Shown here: positions 56,591 through 63,508 of the stretch, in pieces
Position numbering within the stretch: position 1 is the stretch's first letter
Layout of the letters: the number at the start of each line of letters is the position of its first letter
Source of the DNA: Allobosea sp. 117
GTDB taxonomy: Bacteria; Pseudomonadota; Alphaproteobacteria; Rhizobiales; Xanthobacteraceae
Length of the DNA stretch: 64,000 nt
Assembly: GCF_000702305.1 (NCBI RefSeq)
Contig: NZ_JNLC01000017.1
Location: 248,001-312,000, forward strand
Reading direction: 5' to 3'
Translations under genes and position numbers: made by a program
Notes under the pieces: model-generated
The model's database searches: none
Seen by the model: the letters and a program-made list of their open reading frames with translations, nothing else
Told to the model about the DNA's origin: nothing

Positions 56591-56737
56591 CTATCCTTGC
56601 ACCTTCGCGAGAGCCGCCATCGCTGCAAGCACCGCGCGACCGATAGCCGTGTCGACGAAGTATGGATCAAAGCGTTTGGCGTGGAAGGCGCGCGCGATAG
56701 CCTCGATCGCTTCTTTCAAGTTGCGACGCGAGCGCAT
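56591..56737 (-). CDS. Small protein of the element (48 residues)
   Basis: The frame reads MRSRRNLKEAIEAIARAFHA, then KRFDPYFVDTAIGRAVLAAM and ends ALAKVQG. It has basic ends and two helices. It starts 9 bp after the AlpA-like stop and ends 7 bp before the winged-helix start, so it fits the operon spacing well. No family was recognised. Confidence 0.5.
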   Translation of the reverse strand: MRSRRNLKEAIEAIARAFHAKRFDPYFVDTAIGRAVLAAMAALAKVQG

Positions 56738-56746
56738 CAGTGCGCC

Positions 56747-56953
56747 TCACGCCGACAGGCGGGCAAGAAACGCCTTCAGCTCGGCGTCGGGAACCAGTCG
56801 GCGGCGGCCGATGTAAACGGACCGCAGCTTGCCCTCATCAAGCAGCGAGTACAGCGTCGAGCGGCCGACGCCGAGAATTTTCGCAGCGTTCGGAATCGGA
56901 TGAAGCAGGACAGGCGCGGCGGCTACGTCAACAGTTTCGCGGGGCTGAATCAT
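56747..56953 (-). CDS. AlpA-like excisionase/regulator
   Basis: The 68-residue protein has a MerR/AlpA-type helix-turn-helix: PIPNAAKILGVGRSTLYSLL, then LRSVYIGRRRLVPDAELKAF. Proteins of this kind act as excision or activation factors in prophages and satellites. It is the first of a group of small minus-strand genes and has a 119-bp upstream gap that could hold their promoter. Confidence 0.82.
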   Translation of the reverse strand: MIQPRETVDVAAAPVLLHPIPNAAKILGVGRSTLYSLLDEGKLRSVYIGRRRLVPDAELKAFLARLSA

Positions 56954-57072
56954 AAATCTCTCTATCTGCTGGGATGCCCTAGCATCCGCTCGGATGGCGG
57001 AGAGATTCAGCGAACGAACGACTTCAAACTACCGAAGTAGGCTCCGACATTTGAGACATCTGAATTCGGTAT

Positions 57073-57789
57073 TCACAGAGTCTCGCAGTACGATGCGAGC
57101 GTGTCGTCGATACCCTCGCGCGCATCGAACTCAAGGTCGCTCCAGGCCGCAATGACAAAGCGAGCGAAGCGACCGTCCTTCGACTTCGGCGCATTCGTTT
57201 TCGTGGTCGCGCGCCACATCTGCTTCATCATCAAAACAAAATGATGTTCGAGCGGCTTTGAGTTGCCAAGGGAAGGCTTTCTACCGACGCGGTACTTTTT
57301 ACGAAAAGCCTCGACCTTCGCTCGAAGCAGCGCGACCTCCTTGATCACATCTTCGATTGCACGCGCTTGTTCGTCGGCACGTTCAGCCGGACTTTCTAAG
57401 TCGTCATCGTCGATCTCGAAATCATCATCGAAGATGCCCGCGATACGATCAGCATCGGTACGCATGAGCACCCCAGCGCGATCGAGCAATAGCTGTAGGT
57501 TTGCGTCGAACACGCTTGCGGCTGCATATGCCGCGCCAGCATCGAGGTCGTGCGTCGCCCAGCGGTGCGCCGATCGTCCTGCGATATCGATGATCATGCG
57601 AGCTTCGCGCACAGGATCAGCCAAAAATGGGCCTAATAGCTCATGCGCCATCGCGTCGATAGCATATATTCCAACGGGCGCGTCGAAATCTATCACGCAG
57701 ATCGGTTCGAAAAGTCCCGGCGCGATTTCTGCATGGATCGGTCGGCGAGGTAGCTTAGCGCGAGGCCGCCCTTTTGTCGCACGGCTCAT
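57073..57789 (-). CDS. Unknown protein coupled to the integrase gene
   Basis: The 238-residue protein starts MSRATKGRPRAKLPRRPIHA and is basic at the beginning, then largely helical. An acidic run (DDDFEIDDDDLESPAERADE, about 118-137) and a charged helix with KVEAFRKKYRVGRKP follow. It begins 4 bp inside the integrase end, so the two are translationally coupled. Similar proteins of unknown role are found next to integrases; no motif allows a function. Confidence 0.6.
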   Translation of the reverse strand: MSRATKGRPRAKLPRRPIHAEIAPGLFEPICVIDFDAPVGIYAIDAMAHELLGPFLADPVREARMIIDIAGRSAHRWATHDLDAGAAYAAASVFDANLQLLLDRAGVLMRTDADRIAGIFDDDFEIDDDDLESPAERADEQARAIEDVIKEVALLRAKVEAFRKKYRVGRKPSLGNSKPLEHHFVLMMKQMWRATTKTNAPKSKDGRFARFVIAAWSDLEFDAREGIDDTLASYCETL

Positions 57790-59123
57790 TCGGCGCCCCC
57801 GACCGCGCGCGGGCGCGGGATTGCGACAATTTCAGCGGGCGCGGAGACGAGCGGCACGACTGCCTTCGCCGCCAATTCATCGAGAGCACTGACAATGAAT
57901 GCCGAATAATGCGCCTCGATCATCGCACTAGAGGTGTCGTGCAGGGCCGCGACCAAACGCACAGGGAGAAGCTGCCGCAGCCCGCGAACGATTGAACTAT
58001 GCCGCAGCGCGTACGGTACGACACCGGCTGGCAGACCGGCCCGCGCGGTTATCAATTTCCATGCTGGCGCGAACTCTGCAGAGGTTCCCCATGGTCCGCG
58101 CCCTACCCGCTCCCAGTGCGTCGGTGTGGTCTGTTTGTATCGCCACCGCACAAGCAGAGGCTCGGAGCCAATCCGACCGGCGACGGCCGGCCGAAGAGCG
58201 TCGATGACATCGTCGCCGACGGGGACGCCAATCTTCCCGACCTTCACTCCCCGGCCTTTGAAGCTGGTCGGCACCATCAAGCGCCGCTGCACCGCCTGGA
58301 CATCGCCGACCGTTAGGCGGATGACCTGACTGAAGCGCGCGCCCGTGGCGGCGAGCACGACGATGAGGCGTGCAAGATCGCCTTCCCATTTCTGCTCTGC
58401 CGCGTCGACCTCCCATGCCGCAGCGATGATCCGCCGGACGTCCGCGTCCGGCAGAACCTGCGCCTCGCGGGCGACGGGCGAATGCCCCTCAGCGGCCGCG
58501 AGACCATGCTTGATTTCGAGCGGCAGCGCCGCTGGCAAGCGCGCATGATGCAGTTCCACAGCCATATTCAGGGCCGCGCGGAGGTCGCTGGATACGCGCC
58601 GCACCGTGTCGACGACCAACCCCTTGTCCGTCACGCGCTTCCGCCATGCCTTGAGGTCGCTGCGCGTCAGTTCGTGGAGCAGCTTGTCGGCGATTTCGTC
58701 TGGAAGCACATGCCGGCCAAGCTGGCCGCGAGCCGCCTTCCTGCTCAGCTTCCCGCCCGTGCGAGCGCGAATGCGAGCCTCGTGTCGCTGGATGTAAGCC
58801 TCAGCCGCCACCCGTACGGTAGGGGCCGGCCCTTCCGCCTCCGCCTTGGCAGCGACGCGGGCGACCTCAATGTGGTCGCGGGCAGCGCGACATGCTGCCT
58901 CAAAGTCGAGAGTGCCCTCGCGCACAATATCATCGGCCGTTCCGATGGTTTCTTGCCGATATCCCTTCCCTGCCCGCCAGCGCACCAGCCACACGCCCCC
59001 GCGCTTGGCCTTCCGGTAGCCGAGGTGCACCTCTGGATCGATGCCCCGCCAATGGACCCCAGCAGCCAGCGAGGCACGCGCGTTCCGCGTCGTGATAGGT
59101 GCTTCCGCCAGCCTCTTGCCCAT
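57786..59123 (-). CDS. Tyrosine-type site-specific integrase
   Basis: The 445-residue recombinase starts MGKRLAEAPITTRNARASLA. An N-terminal DNA-binding part includes HLGYRKAKRGGVWLVRWRAG. The catalytic domain has the first Arg in LAATGARFSQVIRLTVGDV, the box-II histidine and arginine in PYALRHSSIVRGL, and ALHDTSSAMIEAHYS with the tyrosine nucleophile. The frame also opens from a TTG 21 codons upstream, but the ATG start fits relatives better as I recall them. It lies 147 bp from attR, the normal place for the enzyme that made this insertion. Confidence 0.92.
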   Translation of the reverse strand: MGKRLAEAPITTRNARASLAAGVHWRGIDPEVHLGYRKAKRGGVWLVRWRAGKGYRQETIGTADDIVREGTLDFEAACRAARDHIEVARVAAKAEAEGPAPTVRVAAEAYIQRHEARIRARTGGKLSRKAARGQLGRHVLPDEIADKLLHELTRSDLKAWRKRVTDKGLVVDTVRRVSSDLRAALNMAVELHHARLPAALPLEIKHGLAAAEGHSPVAREAQVLPDADVRRIIAAAWEVDAAEQKWEGDLARLIVVLAATGARFSQVIRLTVGDVQAVQRRLMVPTSFKGRGVKVGKIGVPVGDDVIDALRPAVAGRIGSEPLLVRWRYKQTTPTHWERVGRGPWGTSAEFAPAWKLITARAGLPAGVVPYALRHSSIVRGLRQLLPVRLVAALHDTSSAMIEAHYSAFIVSALDELAAKAVVPLVSAPAEIVAIPRPRAVGGAE

Positions 59124-59142
59124 ATCGCCGTACCGAAAAGTT

Positions 59143-59162
59143 GTCGAATATTCGTCGAATAT
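59143..59162. repeat. Tandem GTCGAATAT repeat upstream of the integrase
   Basis: Two copies of GTCGAATAT lie 11 bp apart centre to centre, about one turn of the helix, 20-40 bp before the integrase ATG and 108 bp from attR. They could be arm-type integrase or excisionase sites. If the longer TTG start is used they fall in the coding region. Confidence 0.45.
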
Positions 59163-59269
59163 ATCAACCTGTACGTGCTCGGACAATGACGGAACGAATT
59201 TCTATAAAGCCTTGATATTATTGAATACAGACAAATACCAGCACACGCAAAAAGCGCAACAATCGGGCA

Positions 59270-59313
59270 CTTTCACGGTGGAGAGAGGGGTTCGACTCCC
59301 CTAGGGCGCGCCA
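59270..59313 (+). repeat. attR: second copy of the 44-bp tRNA-Glu segment
   Basis: Identical over 44 bp to the 3' end of tRNA-Glu at 47115-47158. It lacks the 5' half of the tRNA, so it is not a functional gene. The flanking bases differ on both sides, which fixes the length of the repeat. Confidence 0.95.
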
Positions 59314-59561
59314 TTCCTTTTGCATGCCAGGATACGCCTTGGCCCTCTTAATGCGAGCAGGCTGACATAATTTTCAGTCGTTTTCAGCAATCATGTCAGC
59401 ATCGGAAGTTCCGAATAGTTCGCGGGGCTTTTATTACTATCGCGCTTGGCATTATAAGCCCCAGATATATAGATATTAGTAATCAATATTTACGGACATT
59501 TATACTTTTGTCGGCGGCACTGCGGATTTTGTCCGGCCGCCTCGCGGCGACAACCATTCAT
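59314..59561. other. Gap between attR and the LysR gene, AT-rich with an inverted repeat
   Basis: No gene is visible. 59361-59368 GCTGACAT and 59393-59400 ATGTCAGC form a perfect 8-bp inverted repeat around two TTTTCAG copies, a possible protein site. 59440-59510 is AT-rich. Together with the 84 bp between attR and the repeat near the integrase, this makes a non-coding stretch of about 440 bp. Confidence 0.45.
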
Positions 59562-60491
59562 TTACTGCGAGGGTGTAACAAGAGGTTCGACTATGCATTG
59601 CTGGACAAAGCCGTGAAGCCAGTCGCGTAGCGCCATGATGGCCGGGTCATTCCATCGGCGGGCTGGTGCGATGAAATAATAGGCGCCCAGCCGGACGTCG
59701 GCCCGGCATACTTCCGTCAGTTCGCCGGTCGCGAGCATCTCGCCGGCCATGAGATCGCTCACCAAAGCCACGCCTTGCCCCAACCGTGCCGCTTCCACGG
59801 CGAGATGCCCGTGCCACAGCTTTGGCCCCTTCAGCGGCGGAATGTTGACGACGCCGGCATGCTCCAGCCAGTTTTCCCACTGCCGAGTGGAACGCTCGTG
59901 GAGGAGCGGCAGCTTCACCAGATCGTCCGCTGTGCGCAGGTGCGGATGCACTTCGCTAAACGCGGGGCTCGCAACCGAGAGAATGCGTGGCCGATAGACG
60001 ATTTCCCCGCGCAGATCGGGCGGAAAATTGGGATATTCGAGGTAGTTTATCTCTGCGTCGACCTCTCCTTGGCTGAAGTCCGGTCGTGCGGAAATCGGCT
60101 GGAGAATGATCTCGCGCCCGCCGAGGAAACGTTCGATTTCCGGCAGTCGTGCCAACAGCCGTCGCGACGCAAGCCCCGCCATGCAACAGATATGGAGCGC
60201 ATCACTGCTGCCTCCCCACAACTCGCCCGTCGCGCTGGCAATCAAATCCAACGCGCGGCTGAGTTGCCCGGCATAGCGCTTGCCCTCGCGAGTGAGGCTG
60301 AGGCCGCGCCCGGACTTCTGGACCAGCTTCACGCCGATCGCGGATTCAAGGTTCTGAATATGACGCGAGACCACCGTGTGCGACACGGCGAGTTCGTCTG
60401 CGGCGGCCCTCACCGTTCCGGTTCGGCCAAATGTCTCAAATGCACGTAACGCCAGAAGAGGCGGCAGGCGCCGGCGGAAGGGTTGAGGCAT
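59562..60491 (-). CDS. LysR-family regulator, GcvA-like
   Basis: The 309-residue protein begins MPQPFRRRLPPLLALRAFET. The helix-turn-helix (about 8-65) includes AADELAVSHTVVSRHIQNLE, and a periplasmic-binding-like effector domain follows (about 90-295). The start is preceded by AGGAG at a 9-bp distance; an upstream in-frame TTG is less likely. The gene is divergent from the thiolase operon, the classical place for a LysR activator. A TCAT-N7-ATGA dyad at 60537-60551 in the gap could be its site. The effector is unknown. Confidence 0.88.
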   Translation of the reverse strand: MPQPFRRRLPPLLALRAFETFGRTGTVRAAADELAVSHTVVSRHIQNLESAIGVKLVQKSGRGLSLTREGKRYAGQLSRALDLIASATGELWGGSSDALHICCMAGLASRRLLARLPEIERFLGGREIILQPISARPDFSQGEVDAEINYLEYPNFPPDLRGEIVYRPRILSVASPAFSEVHPHLRTADDLVKLPLLHERSTRQWENWLEHAGVVNIPPLKGPKLWHGHLAVEAARLGQGVALVSDLMAGEMLATGELTEVCRADVRLGAYYFIAPARRWNDPAIMALRDWLHGFVQQCIVEPLVTPSQ

Positions 60492-60678
60492 GGGGAGCAA
60501 CTCCTGCGACGGCGAACCATGGCGTTCACCCTTAGCTCATGGCGTAGATGACGCGCTTCGCCCGGCGCCCGTCAAGCACCCGACAGATGCGCGCGATGCA
60601 CCAATGGGCAGGCTTCAAACTGCTTGTCGGAGGGTTGAAACGACATAGGCTCGATGGCGAGACAGATGGGAAACTCGC

Positions 60679-61845
60679 GTGGCCAGCATCTCGGGAAAAG
60701 CGTCAATCGTCGGTGCATTTGAGTCGCCACGCCGGCAAGCGCCGCGCCTTCACCCCTTTGCGCTTCAGATGGAGTGTATCGCCGGGGCGCTGGACGACGC
60801 TGGCATCGCGCTCTCCGAGGTGGACGGGCTCTGCGTGGCCGCGAGCGACTGGGCGGAAGGCGGCGGCGTAAGCAGCCTCACCGAGTTCGCCGAATATGCG
60901 GGCGTCACGCCAACCTTTTTCGACAGCACCGATGTCGGCGGGTGTTCCTACATCGTCCATGCTGGCCATGCGGCAGCGGCAATCGCGGCAGGCCTCGCGG
61001 ATGTCGTAGTCATCAGCTACGCGGCCTGCCCGCGCTGGTGGCCGCTGGGCACGCCGTCCTTCGACCCCTTTGTGCTTCCGGCTGGCCCGGGCCAATTCGA
61101 ATTGCCCTACGGGCCGACCCTGATTTCGGCTTATGCCATGTTCGCCCAGCGCCACATGGAGCTTTACGGCACGACATCCGAGCAGCTCGCCAAGGTCGCC
61201 GTCACCTTCCGCCAGCATGCGGCCAACAATCCCCATGCCCGCTTTTCCGCGCCGATCACCATCGACGATGTGCTTGCCTCCACGCCGATCGCATCTCCCT
61301 TGCGCAAACTCGATTGCTGCGTCGTCACCGATGGCGGCGGCGCCATCGTGATGACCAGCGCGGAACGTGCAAAGGATTGCCGCCGCCGTCCCGTTCATCT
61401 TTCCGGCTTCGGAAGCGCAGCGGCCCGTACCCAGCTCAGCCAGATCGCGCTCGATCTTTCGACGCCGGCGGCGATCTCCGGGCCACGGGCCTTTGCCATG
61501 GCCGGGATTGGGCACGACGATATCGACGTCGCGCAGATCTACGACGCCTTCACGATAACCCCGATGCTCGCGCTGGAAGATCTGGGATTCTGTGGGCGCG
61601 GCGAAAGCGGCGGCTTCGTCGACGATGGGCATCTGACGCTTGGCGGGCGTCTTCCGACCAATACCGACGGTGGCGGCCTGTCCTCGAACCATCCTGGAAA
61701 GCGCGGCATCTTCACGCTCATCGAAGGGGTCCGGCAACTGCGGGGCGAAGGACCGGGCCTGCAGGTTCCCGATGCTGAGGTTGCTCTGGTCCATGGGCTG
61801 GGGGGCACATTCTGCGCCGCGGCCACCGCCATTCTCACAGTGTGA
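60679..61845 (+). CDS. Thiolase-like protein (SCP2/lipid-transfer thiolase family)
   Basis: The 388-residue protein starts from GTG (MASISGKASIVGAFESPRRQ). It shows the SCP2-thiolase pattern: VGGCSYIVHAGHAAAAIAAG, IYDAFTITPMLALEDLGFCG, NTDGGGLSSNHPGKRG and HGLGGTFCAAATAIL. Members cleave acyl-CoA or act as aldolases with a DUF35 partner, and a DUF35 gene follows 10 bp later. Where classical thiolases have their nucleophilic Cys, this one has GGCSY. The chemistry (thiolysis or retro-aldol) is not settled by sequence. Confidence 0.86.
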   Translation: MASISGKASIVGAFESPRRQAPRLHPFALQMECIAGALDDAGIALSEVDGLCVAASDWAEGGGVSSLTEFAEYAGVTPTFFDSTDVGGCSYIVHAGHAAAAIAAGLADVVVISYAACPRWWPLGTPSFDPFVLPAGPGQFELPYGPTLISAYAMFAQRHMELYGTTSEQLAKVAVTFRQHAANNPHARFSAPITIDDVLASTPIASPLRKLDCCVVTDGGGAIVMTSAERAKDCRRRPVHLSGFGSAAARTQLSQIALDLSTPAAISGPRAFAMAGIGHDDIDVAQIYDAFTITPMLALEDLGFCGRGESGGFVDDGHLTLGGRLPTNTDGGGLSSNHPGKRGIFTLIEGVRQLRGEGPGLQVPDAEVALVHGLGGTFCAAATAILTV

Positions 61846-61855
61846 GGCCGCAGCG

Positions 61856-62260
61856 ATGACCAAGGGCATGTCTCCCGTGACCGATGTGACCTCCGATCCC
61901 TTCTGGGAAGGGGCTCGTGAGGGTCGACTGATGATCCAGCGCTGCCCAGTCACCGGCAAACATCAATGGTATCCGCGCGCCCATTCCATCCATTCCCCCG
62001 GCGCTTCGCCGGAATGGGTCGAGGCGAGTGGGTGCGGCACCATCTTCTCTTTCACAACCATCCGGCGCGGCATGAGCGCGTTTGAGACGCCCTATACCTG
62101 CGTTCTGGTGATGCTCGACGAGGGAGTGCTTGTGCTCTCGCGACTGGAGACGGAGCCGGGTGCCGATATCCGAGTGGGAATGCCGGTGGAGGTCTTTTTC
62201 GGCACCGTCGCGGAAACTCCGGATCTGCCGCTGTTCCGTATCAAGGGGGAACGTCCATGA
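61856..62260 (+). CDS. DUF35 OB-fold protein with a degenerate zinc ribbon
   Basis: The 134-residue protein starts MTKGMSPVTDVTSDPFWEGA. The OB-fold part runs from GTIFSFTTIRRGMSAFETPY to VEVFFGTVAETPDLPLFRI. The zinc-ribbon segment keeps only Cys in QRCPVTGKHQWYPRAHSI and a later SGCG, lacking the usual two CxxC pairs, so metal binding is doubtful. DUF35 proteins pair with SCP2-type thiolases, here its upstream neighbour. Its stop overlaps the next start by 4 bp. Confidence 0.85.
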   Translation: MTKGMSPVTDVTSDPFWEGAREGRLMIQRCPVTGKHQWYPRAHSIHSPGASPEWVEASGCGTIFSFTTIRRGMSAFETPYTCVLVMLDEGVLVLSRLETEPGADIRVGMPVEVFFGTVAETPDLPLFRIKGERP

Positions 62261-62709
62261 GCGTTGCCTTCGCCGCTATCGAGGTCGGCCAGCGCCTGAC
62301 ATCGGCCCGCGTGACGATCACAGAGGCGCATATCGTCCAGTTCGCCGGGCTGACGGGCGATTTCAACCCGCTGCACATGGACGCCGAATTCGCCACCGCG
62401 CATGGCTTCGGCAAGCGCGTCGCCCACGGCATGCTCGGCCATGCGCTGAGCACGGGCCTGCGCTCGCCCATCGACGACTGGGCGATCGAGGCGTTTCTGG
62501 AAACTCGGCGCCGCTTCGTGGCCCCCATCTTCGTTGGGGACACGCTGCACTATCAGGCCAATGTGCTGGAGACGCGCCCCAGCCGATCGCGGCCGGGCGC
62601 TGGAATCGTGCGCGTCGCCCTGACGCTCAAGAACCAGAGCGGCGAGCCGCTTCAGGAAGGCGAAGACGTTTTCCTCATCGGGTCCGGCGAGCAGGTGGAA
62701 GCGCCGTGA
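62257..62709 (+). CDS. MaoC-type (R)-specific enoyl-CoA hydratase
   Basis: The 150-residue hot-dog protein contains FAGLTGDFNPLHMDAEFATA, the hydratase-2 motif with catalytic Asp and His, and KRVAHGMLGHALSTGLRSPI. It adds water to trans-2-enoyl-CoA esters. Start and stop overlap its neighbours by 4 bp each, typical of a tight operon with the thiolase and the dehydrogenase. Confidence 0.88.
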   Translation: MSVAFAAIEVGQRLTSARVTITEAHIVQFAGLTGDFNPLHMDAEFATAHGFGKRVAHGMLGHALSTGLRSPIDDWAIEAFLETRRRFVAPIFVGDTLHYQANVLETRPSRSRPGAGIVRVALTLKNQSGEPLQEGEDVFLIGSGEQVEAP

Positions 62710-63461
62710 CAGCGCAGCGTCTCGAAGGACATGTCGCGCTGGTGACCGGCGGTGCGGGGGGGATCGGCAGCGCGATCTGCGAACGCCTCGCCGCTGAGGG
62801 GGCGCGGGTCGTCGTTGCCGACCTCATGCTCGATCAGGCTGTCAGTCGCGCGGAGCATCTCGCGGCGCAGGGGTATGAGGCCTGTGCGCTGGCACTGGAC
62901 GTCGCCAGCCGTGTGAGCTGGGAAAGCGCGATGGCCGCGTTGCCTCCGACGTTCGCAGGCGTGGATATCGTGGCGAATGTCGCGGGCATCGTGCGGGACC
63001 GCTCCCTGCCGAAGATGACCGACGATGAATGGAACCAGGTCATCGATATCAGCCTTCGCGGCACGTGGCTCGGCTGCCAGGCCGCCTTCTCGCTTATCGG
63101 CAAGCGGGGCTGGGGCCGCATCATCAACACGTCCTCGACCGCCATTTTCGGTGCGTTCGGTCAGTCGAACTACGCGGCCGCCAAGGCCGGCATCGTTGGC
63201 CTGACGCGGACCGTGGCGCTGGAAGGGGCGCGTCGCGGCATCCTCGCCAACGCCATCGCTCCCGGCATCGTCGAAACCGCGATCCTGAAGGACGTGCCGC
63301 AGGATCTGCGTGATAGCTGGATCGCAAAGATGCCGCTGGGACGGACCGCGCAGCCTTCCGAGATCGCCTCCGTCGCGGCCTTTCTTGCCTCCGATGATGC
63401 CAGCTACGTCACCGGGCAGGTGATCGTCGTCGATGGCGGCGCGACCACGGGGGACTACTGA
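62706..63461 (+). CDS. Short-chain dehydrogenase/reductase
   Basis: The 251-residue Rossmann enzyme starts from GTG (MTAQRLEGHVALVTGGAGGI). It has the NAD(P) loop TGGAGGIGSAICERL, NVAGIVRD, the catalytic Ser in NTSSTAIF and Tyr-x3-Lys in SNYAAAKAGIVG, and ends DGGATTGDY. In this operon it would oxidise the 3-hydroxyacyl-CoA made by the MaoC hydratase, before the thiolase; that order of steps is inference. The Asp of VVADLML after the first loop favours NAD. Confidence 0.88.
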   Translation: MTAQRLEGHVALVTGGAGGIGSAICERLAAEGARVVVADLMLDQAVSRAEHLAAQGYEACALALDVASRVSWESAMAALPPTFAGVDIVANVAGIVRDRSLPKMTDDEWNQVIDISLRGTWLGCQAAFSLIGKRGWGRIINTSSTAIFGAFGQSNYAAAKAGIVGLTRTVALEGARRGILANAIAPGIVETAILKDVPQDLRDSWIAKMPLGRTAQPSEIASVAAFLASDDASYVTGQVIVVDGGATTGDY

Positions 63462-63508
63462 CCGCCTTCCAGAGAAGCTTGGTTCATAACAATGAGGGGA
63501 ACCGACTG

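Larger units (their letters stand above)
47159..59313. mobile_element. Integrated 12.2-kb phage satellite-like element or deleted prophage
   Basis: A tyrosine integrase next to one end and a perfect 44-bp tRNA-derived repeat at both ends define the borders. On the minus strand the order is integrase, unknown protein, AlpA-like factor, a 48-residue protein, a winged-helix protein with internal repeats, small terminase, large terminase, MerR-like protein, portal, protease-capsid fusion, gpW-like and DUF2190 proteins. Tail, lysis and polymerase genes are absent. Three plus-strand genes interrupt the set. Large terminase, portal and capsid each carry one lesion, so the element probably cannot form capsids now. 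A capsid-forming satellite is the best structural match; a prophage that lost its tail and replication regions is the alternative. Confidence 0.85.

Noticed and set aside
59270-59313. A second tRNA-Glu gene
   Set aside because: Only the 3' part of the cloverleaf is present; the acceptor 5' strand and D-arm are missing. It is the attR copy.
47159-59313. Gene transfer agent or complete prophage
   Set aside because: Tail, tape-measure and lysis genes are missing. The firm att repeats and integrase also speak against a gene transfer agent, which is not a mobile insertion.
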